From: Paracoccaceae bacterium
GTDB taxonomy: Bacteria > Pseudomonadota > Alphaproteobacteria > Rhodobacterales > Rhodobacteraceae
Assembly: GCA_021648225.1 (NCBI GenBank)
Contig: JAKITE010000091.1
Location: forward strand, 1-11,450
Length of the DNA stretch: 11,450 nt
Direction: 5' to 3'
The notes under the pieces are model-generated. The model worked only from the letters and a program-made list of their open reading frames with translations, was not told the origin of the DNA and searched no databases. Made by a program: the position numbers and the translations under genes. Within the stretch, counting starts at the first letter, position 1, and every line of letters starts with the position of its first letter. This document shows positions 8,716 through 11,450 of this stretch, in pieces.

Positions 8716-8972
8716 GCGGGTTCATATTTGCCTGTATCTGGGCAATTTCTGCCAATGTTATCGCCATGGTGCATGATGCCCCGAAATACCGGATCCATTG
8801 GGTTTTGGCGCGGGTTCTAGTGCTGTGCCTACCCTTTGTGATCTGGCGGGTTGGCGTTGACCATGGCACGGGCTGGATGCTGGCGGCGCTTGGCGTTGCA
8901 ATATTCCAGCTGCGGCTTATGTTGAATCATATGGGCAAGCAATTGATTGCAAAGCTAAAGGAAATACGATGA
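8712..8972 (+). CDS. small membrane protein, DUF2484-like (first of a tandem pair)
   Basis: An 86-residue protein with a GTG start overlapping the murC stop (GTGA) and AAAGG at 8700-8704 as a possible ribosome binding site. It is almost wholly hydrophobic, with about three membrane segments (roughly residues 2-19, 30-45 and 51-70) and a basic cytoplasmic tail (KQLIAKLKEIR). I assign it to DUF2484 from the pattern IWAISANVIAM...HWVLARVLVL and from its place between murC and murB, where such proteins occur in Rhodobacterales. It aligns along its length with the next gene (shared IWA--AN--AM, HW-LAR-LVL, IW--G-D-G, MLA, and LxHMxKxL near the end), so the two look like a tandem duplication. The function is unknown. 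Operon position suggests a link to envelope synthesis, but that is inference. Confidence 0.85.
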   Translation: MSGFIFACIWAISANVIAMVHDAPKYRIHWVLARVLVLCLPFVIWRVGVDHGTGWMLAALGVAIFQLRLMLNHMGKQLIAKLKEIR

Positions 8973-9220
8973 CCGCAGTTTTGGCAGCGGCAATATGGGC
9001 GCTTTTGGCCAATATGGTGGCGATGCTGCCGCATAACATGCTGCATTGGAATTTGGCGCGGCTTTTGGTGCTGATAACCCCGTTGATCATCTGGCTGATT
9101 GGCCGCGATTTCGGGGTTTGGGCCATGCTGGCATTTATTGTTGCGGTTATATCGCTGTTCCGGTTGCCGCTGGCGCATATGTTCAAACACCTTACCGGCC
9201 AGTTGGAGCCTGAAAAATGA
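8969..9220 (+). CDS. small membrane protein, DUF2484-like (second of a tandem pair)
   Basis: An 83-residue, very hydrophobic protein with about three membrane segments (roughly residues 2-20, 27-43 and 48-68) and a charged tail ending QLEPEK. The ATG at 8969 overlaps the preceding stop (ATGA) and is preceded by AAGGAA at 8958-8963, one of the best ribosome binding sites in the window. The stop overlaps murB as ATGA (9217-9220). It carries the same IWALLANMVAM and HWNLARLLVLITP pattern as its upstream neighbour but lacks about four residues before HW. Membership of DUF2484 is from recalled family pattern plus context. No catalytic motif is visible. It could be a membrane anchor or regulator for the Mur enzymes, but nothing in the sequence shows this. 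Confidence 0.85.
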   Translation: MTAVLAAAIWALLANMVAMLPHNMLHWNLARLLVLITPLIIWLIGRDFGVWAMLAFIVAVISLFRLPLAHMFKHLTGQLEPEK

Positions 9221-10146
9221 CCATTGCCAACCTGCCGGAAGTATCGGGGAAACTAACTGAAAACCGCCCGATGGACAGCCTTAGCTGGCTAAAAACCGGC
9301 GGCCCTGCCGAGGTGCTGTTTCAACCTGCCCATATGGCTGATCTGGCGGATTTTATGCGGGCTTTGCCACCTGAAATTCCGGTTTTGCCTATAGGTGTTT
9401 GTTCCAACCTGATCATCCGCGATGGCGGCATTCGCGGCGTTGTCATCCGGCTGGGCCGTGAATTTAACGGGTTTGAGCAAATGACCAACGGCAATATCCG
9501 GGTGGGGGCGTCTTTGCTGGGTGCCCATGCGGCGCGTAAAGCTGCTGATCTGGGGGTTGATTTGGCATTTTTGCGCACCATTCCCGGCTCCATCGGTGGC
9601 GCGATCAAGATGAATGCGGGCTGTTACGGCGATTATCTGGCAGATGTTTTTATATCAGCCACATGCGTGACGCGGGCAGGGGATATTGTGACATTGCGAG
9701 CGGATGATATGGGGTTTACATATCGTCATTCAAACCTGCCGGATGATACGGTTATTACCCAATGCGTTTTGCGCGGCCCCGATGGTGACCCCTCGGAAAT
9801 CCATGCAAAAATGGAAAATGCCTTGAAGACCCGCGCCAAAACCCAGCCGGTAAAAGACCGGTCTTGCGGGTCTACGTTTCGTAATCCTGCGGGGTTTTCA
9901 TCAACCGGCAAAGCCGATGATGTGCATGATCTGAAGGCGTGGAAGCTGATTGACGAAGCAGGGCTGAGGGGGGCGCGGCTGGGCGGGGCGCAGATGTCTG
10001 AAATGCACCCGAATTTTATGATAAATGCTGGTGGGGCGAGCGCGGCAGACCTTGAAGAGCTGGGGGAAATGGTGCGGGCGCGGGTGCGGGAAACGCACGG
10101 GATTGAGCTGGAGTGGGAGATAAGGCGCGTGGGGGAAGATGGTTGA
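9217..10146 (+). CDS. murB: UDP-N-acetylenolpyruvoylglucosamine reductase MurB
   Basis: FAD-dependent cytoplasmic reductase that converts UDP-GlcNAc-enolpyruvate to UDP-MurNAc with NADPH, supplying MurC's substrate. The protein is 309 residues. It shows SWLKTGGPAEVLF at the N-terminus, the FAD loop PIGVCSNLIIRDGG, RTIPGSIGGAIKMNAGCYG, TYRHSNL, the catalytic-serine block CGSTFRNPAG (S219), LIDEAGLRGARLGGAQMSEMHPNFMIN, and a C-terminal Glu in LEWEIRRVG (E299 or E301; E301 fits best as the proton-donor position). One oddity is that the FAD loop reads G-V-C-S-N where the usual form is G-x-G-S-N, so Cys62 replaces a glycine. GGAG at 9205-9208 serves as ribosome binding site. The end overlaps the following unrelated gene by 8 bases. 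Reductase identity is secure. Confidence 0.96.
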   Translation: MTIANLPEVSGKLTENRPMDSLSWLKTGGPAEVLFQPAHMADLADFMRALPPEIPVLPIGVCSNLIIRDGGIRGVVIRLGREFNGFEQMTNGNIRVGASLLGAHAARKAADLGVDLAFLRTIPGSIGGAIKMNAGCYGDYLADVFISATCVTRAGDIVTLRADDMGFTYRHSNLPDDTVITQCVLRGPDGDPSEIHAKMENALKTRAKTQPVKDRSCGSTFRNPAGFSSTGKADDVHDLKAWKLIDEAGLRGARLGGAQMSEMHPNFMINAGGASAADLEELGEMVRARVRETHGIELEWEIRRVGEDG

Positions 10147-11311
10147 GATAAAGAATATTATTGATCGGGAGAGCTTGCGGGAATGGCTGGCAAGCAAGCC
10201 CGAAAAGTTTTCTCAAATCATAACACATAGGTCGGCAATGCGAGCGCTTCCTGATTTTTGGTATTGGACATTAACTTCCACACGGGCGCAAGAAGAGAAA
10301 GTTTCGGCGTTGCCGATATTGAGAGCCAGCTTGATTGCTGAAGTTATATCCTATTCAGATGAAATTAATATTAAGCCAGACTTAGAAAAGTGCGTCTCTG
10401 ACGCTGCACAGCTTGCCAATGCAAGCGGAGAAATTGCCAAGTCTCATACCGATATTTTTTCTTATGAGGATATTCTTTCCTTAAAGGATGTGTTTTTCGT
10501 AGATGAGGGAAAAGCTGCTGCAACTGCATTTGCCGCAAATTCCGCGTTAGTGGCTGAGCCAATGATGGTGAGTTTCGCAGCAGATTCGAATTTGGTATAT
10601 AACGGATTTTGGAATTTGATCCGTGCAGATGTTTCTGATTTCCACGTTGGCGGAGTATCTATTCGGAAGGAGTTATGGCAGCGCGAGTTGAATCCATTTT
10701 CTGAACGTTGGACAAAAATAAAGCGCTTATGTGACGATGGGAGCGCTGATTGGTCATTTTGGATTAAATGGTACGAAGCCGTACTTTTAGGCGAGCCGTT
10801 TGACGCGGAAATGCTCGAAGAAATTGCGTTGATCTTTCCTCATCACTGGGAGCAAAGCCCTGCGCATATAAATGAGTTGATTGCGAAGATCGAGAAAGAG
10901 TTTGAACTCAAAGCAAAAATTGCGGAGCTAGAAGGAAAGCTCCTACAAATTTCTTCGTCTGGCAGGGGGATTGGAGATAACCAAGGCCCTCCTATGGCAG
11001 ATGAGCCTGTCGCAAAAGAAATTATGATCATTTGGGAGCCGCTTCAGGAGTTGAAGCAAGAAATTGAGGAGAAGCACCCAAACCGCGAACGATTGCTCAA
11101 AATCGCGAAAAAGATTGGTGAATTGGCCGCTCTAATTCTGAAATGGACGGCGCAAAAGATCGATTTGGCCGCAAATACGGCCGTAAAAGTTGGCACTAGC
11201 GCTGCTGTGGGCTTGCTTGTTATTCGGCTAACAACGGAGGCTAAGCCCGTTGCGAGCATGTTGACGACGATTTCGGACTTGGCTGTGAAGTTGGCTGGGT
11301 ATTTGTCGTAA
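10139..11311 (+). CDS. uncharacterised accessory protein, Trp-rich block plus GIGxNxGPP linker
   Basis: I do not recognise a function for this 390-residue protein. The N-terminus (RESLREWLASKPEKFSQII, then RSAMRALP) and the middle block DWSFWIKWYE (residues 204-213) with HWEQSPAHIN (236-245) match a pattern I recall from many uncharacterised alphaproteobacterial proteins. A charged helix, probably coiled coil, follows (about 246-272), then the linker GRGIGDNQGPPM (275-286), a second charged helical stretch (about 290-330), and a C-terminal part with short hydrophobic segments (351-362 and around 370-388), too short to be sure of a membrane helix. There is no signal peptide. Base composition drops sharply: bases 10441-10500 have 19 G/C in 60, whereas bases 7681-7740 in murC have 37 in 60. 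This suggests horizontal acquisition. ATG 10139 overlaps murB by 8 bases, with GGGGGAAG just before it. The recalled family start supports this choice. Confidence 0.85.
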   Translation: MVEIKNIIDRESLREWLASKPEKFSQIITHRSAMRALPDFWYWTLTSTRAQEEKVSALPILRASLIAEVISYSDEINIKPDLEKCVSDAAQLANASGEIAKSHTDIFSYEDILSLKDVFFVDEGKAAATAFAANSALVAEPMMVSFAADSNLVYNGFWNLIRADVSDFHVGGVSIRKELWQRELNPFSERWTKIKRLCDDGSADWSFWIKWYEAVLLGEPFDAEMLEEIALIFPHHWEQSPAHINELIAKIEKEFELKAKIAELEGKLLQISSSGRGIGDNQGPPMADEPVAKEIMIIWEPLQELKQEIEEKHPNRERLLKIAKKIGELAALILKWTAQKIDLAANTAVKVGTSAAVGLLVIRLTTEAKPVASMLTTISDLAVKLAGYLS

Positions 11312-11322
11312 CTATCAAGAAT

Positions 11323-11379
11323 TGTAGGGTGGGCTTCAGCCCACCAATGGCGGTGTGGTGGGCTGAAGCCCACCCTACA
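11323..11379. repeat. REPIN-like perfect inverted repeat (two opposed GTAG-type REP elements)
   Basis: Two 24-base arms (11323-11346 and 11356-11379) are exact reverse complements around a 9-base centre, so the whole unit can fold as one long hairpin. Each arm also folds on its own: in the left arm GTAG (11324-11327) is followed by a 7-bp stem GGTGGGC / GCCCACC (11328-11334 with 11339-11345) and a TTCA loop. The right arm is the mirror image with its GTAG on the minus strand at 11375-11378. A GTAG head next to a short hairpin, paired in opposite orientation, is the defining layout of REPINs, which are spread by RAYT (TnpA-REP) proteins. There is no T-run on either side, so it is not a classical intrinsic terminator, though it could stabilise the 3' end of the operon mRNA. 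Confidence 0.85.
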
Positions 11380-11390
11380 GCCCGCCCTAC
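11380..11390 (-). repeat. third, partial GTAG-type REP copy
   Basis: Read on the minus strand from 11390 to 11380 the bases are GTAGGGCGGGC, differing at one position from the head of the adjacent REP elements (GTAGGGTGGGC). It points the same way as the right arm of the REPIN and starts 12 bases from it, but its 3' half is missing. It looks like a truncated or decayed REP copy in a small REP cluster. The following bases to 11400 (GGGTTACGCC) may belong to a different, unresolved repeat. Confidence 0.5.
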
Positions 11391-11450
11391 GGGTTACGCC
11401 GCTTCCCCTCAAGAAAACTGTTCCAAAACCGAATCACTTGAGCTAAGGTA

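Noticed and set aside
11323..11379. The large inverted repeat as a rho-independent terminator
   Set aside because: No run of T follows the hairpin on either strand. The GTAG-headed half-hairpins fit a REPIN better.
11044..11412. Minus-strand open frame of 122 codons across the REPIN
   Set aside because: It runs through the repeat and antisense to the 3' end of the accessory gene. The sequence is not protein-like and no ribosome binding site is evident.
11408..11442. CTCAAG (11408-11413) and CTTGAG (11437-11442) as an operator-like inverted repeat
   Set aside because: Only six bases match, 23 bases apart, and the flanks do not extend the match. This is expected by chance.

Overview
The window is an 11.45-kb piece of the division and cell wall (dcw) cluster of an alphaproteobacterium, most likely a Rhodobacterales (roseobacter-type) member of middling GC. 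The order murE-murF-mraY-murD-ftsW-murG-murC-murB with short DUF2484-type membrane proteins between murC and murB is, as far as I recall, a Rhodobacterales layout. MurE carries the DNPR motif of meso-diaminopimelate-adding enzymes, so the wall is Gram-negative type.

Layout: murE enters from the left without its N-terminal part (1-1058). It is followed by murF (1055-2455), mraY (2455-3540) and murD (3537-4913), then the only sizeable gap between genes (4914-5072, possible ftsW promoter). Next come ftsW (5073-6236), murG (6236-7330), murC (7327-8715), two tandem DUF2484-like genes (8712-8972 and 8969-9220) and murB (9217-10146). All genes are on the + strand. Every junction except murD/ftsW is a stop/start overlap (ATGA, GTGA or TAATG), so the cluster reads as one translationally coupled unit, perhaps with a second promoter before ftsW.

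The enzymes form one pathway. MurB and MurC-F build UDP-MurNAc-pentapeptide in the cytoplasm, MraY moves it onto undecaprenyl phosphate (lipid I), MurG adds GlcNAc (lipid II), and FtsW polymerises lipid II at the division septum.

The right end differs. From 10139, overlapping the end of murB by 8 bases, lies a 390-codon gene of clearly lower GC with no recognised function. It looks like an accessory insertion where ddl/ftsQ would often follow. Its protein has a Trp-rich middle block, a predicted coiled coil, and a Gly-Ile-Gly-x-Asn-x-Gly-Pro-Pro linker that I recall from many uncharacterised alphaproteobacterial proteins. Just behind it is a perfect 24-base inverted repeat (11323-11379). Each arm is itself a GTAG-headed hairpin, the architecture of a REPIN (paired REP elements mobilised by RAYT transposases), and a third partial REP follows. 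I found no RNA genes, CRISPR array or insertion-sequence transposase. The last 60 bases hold nothing I can identify.
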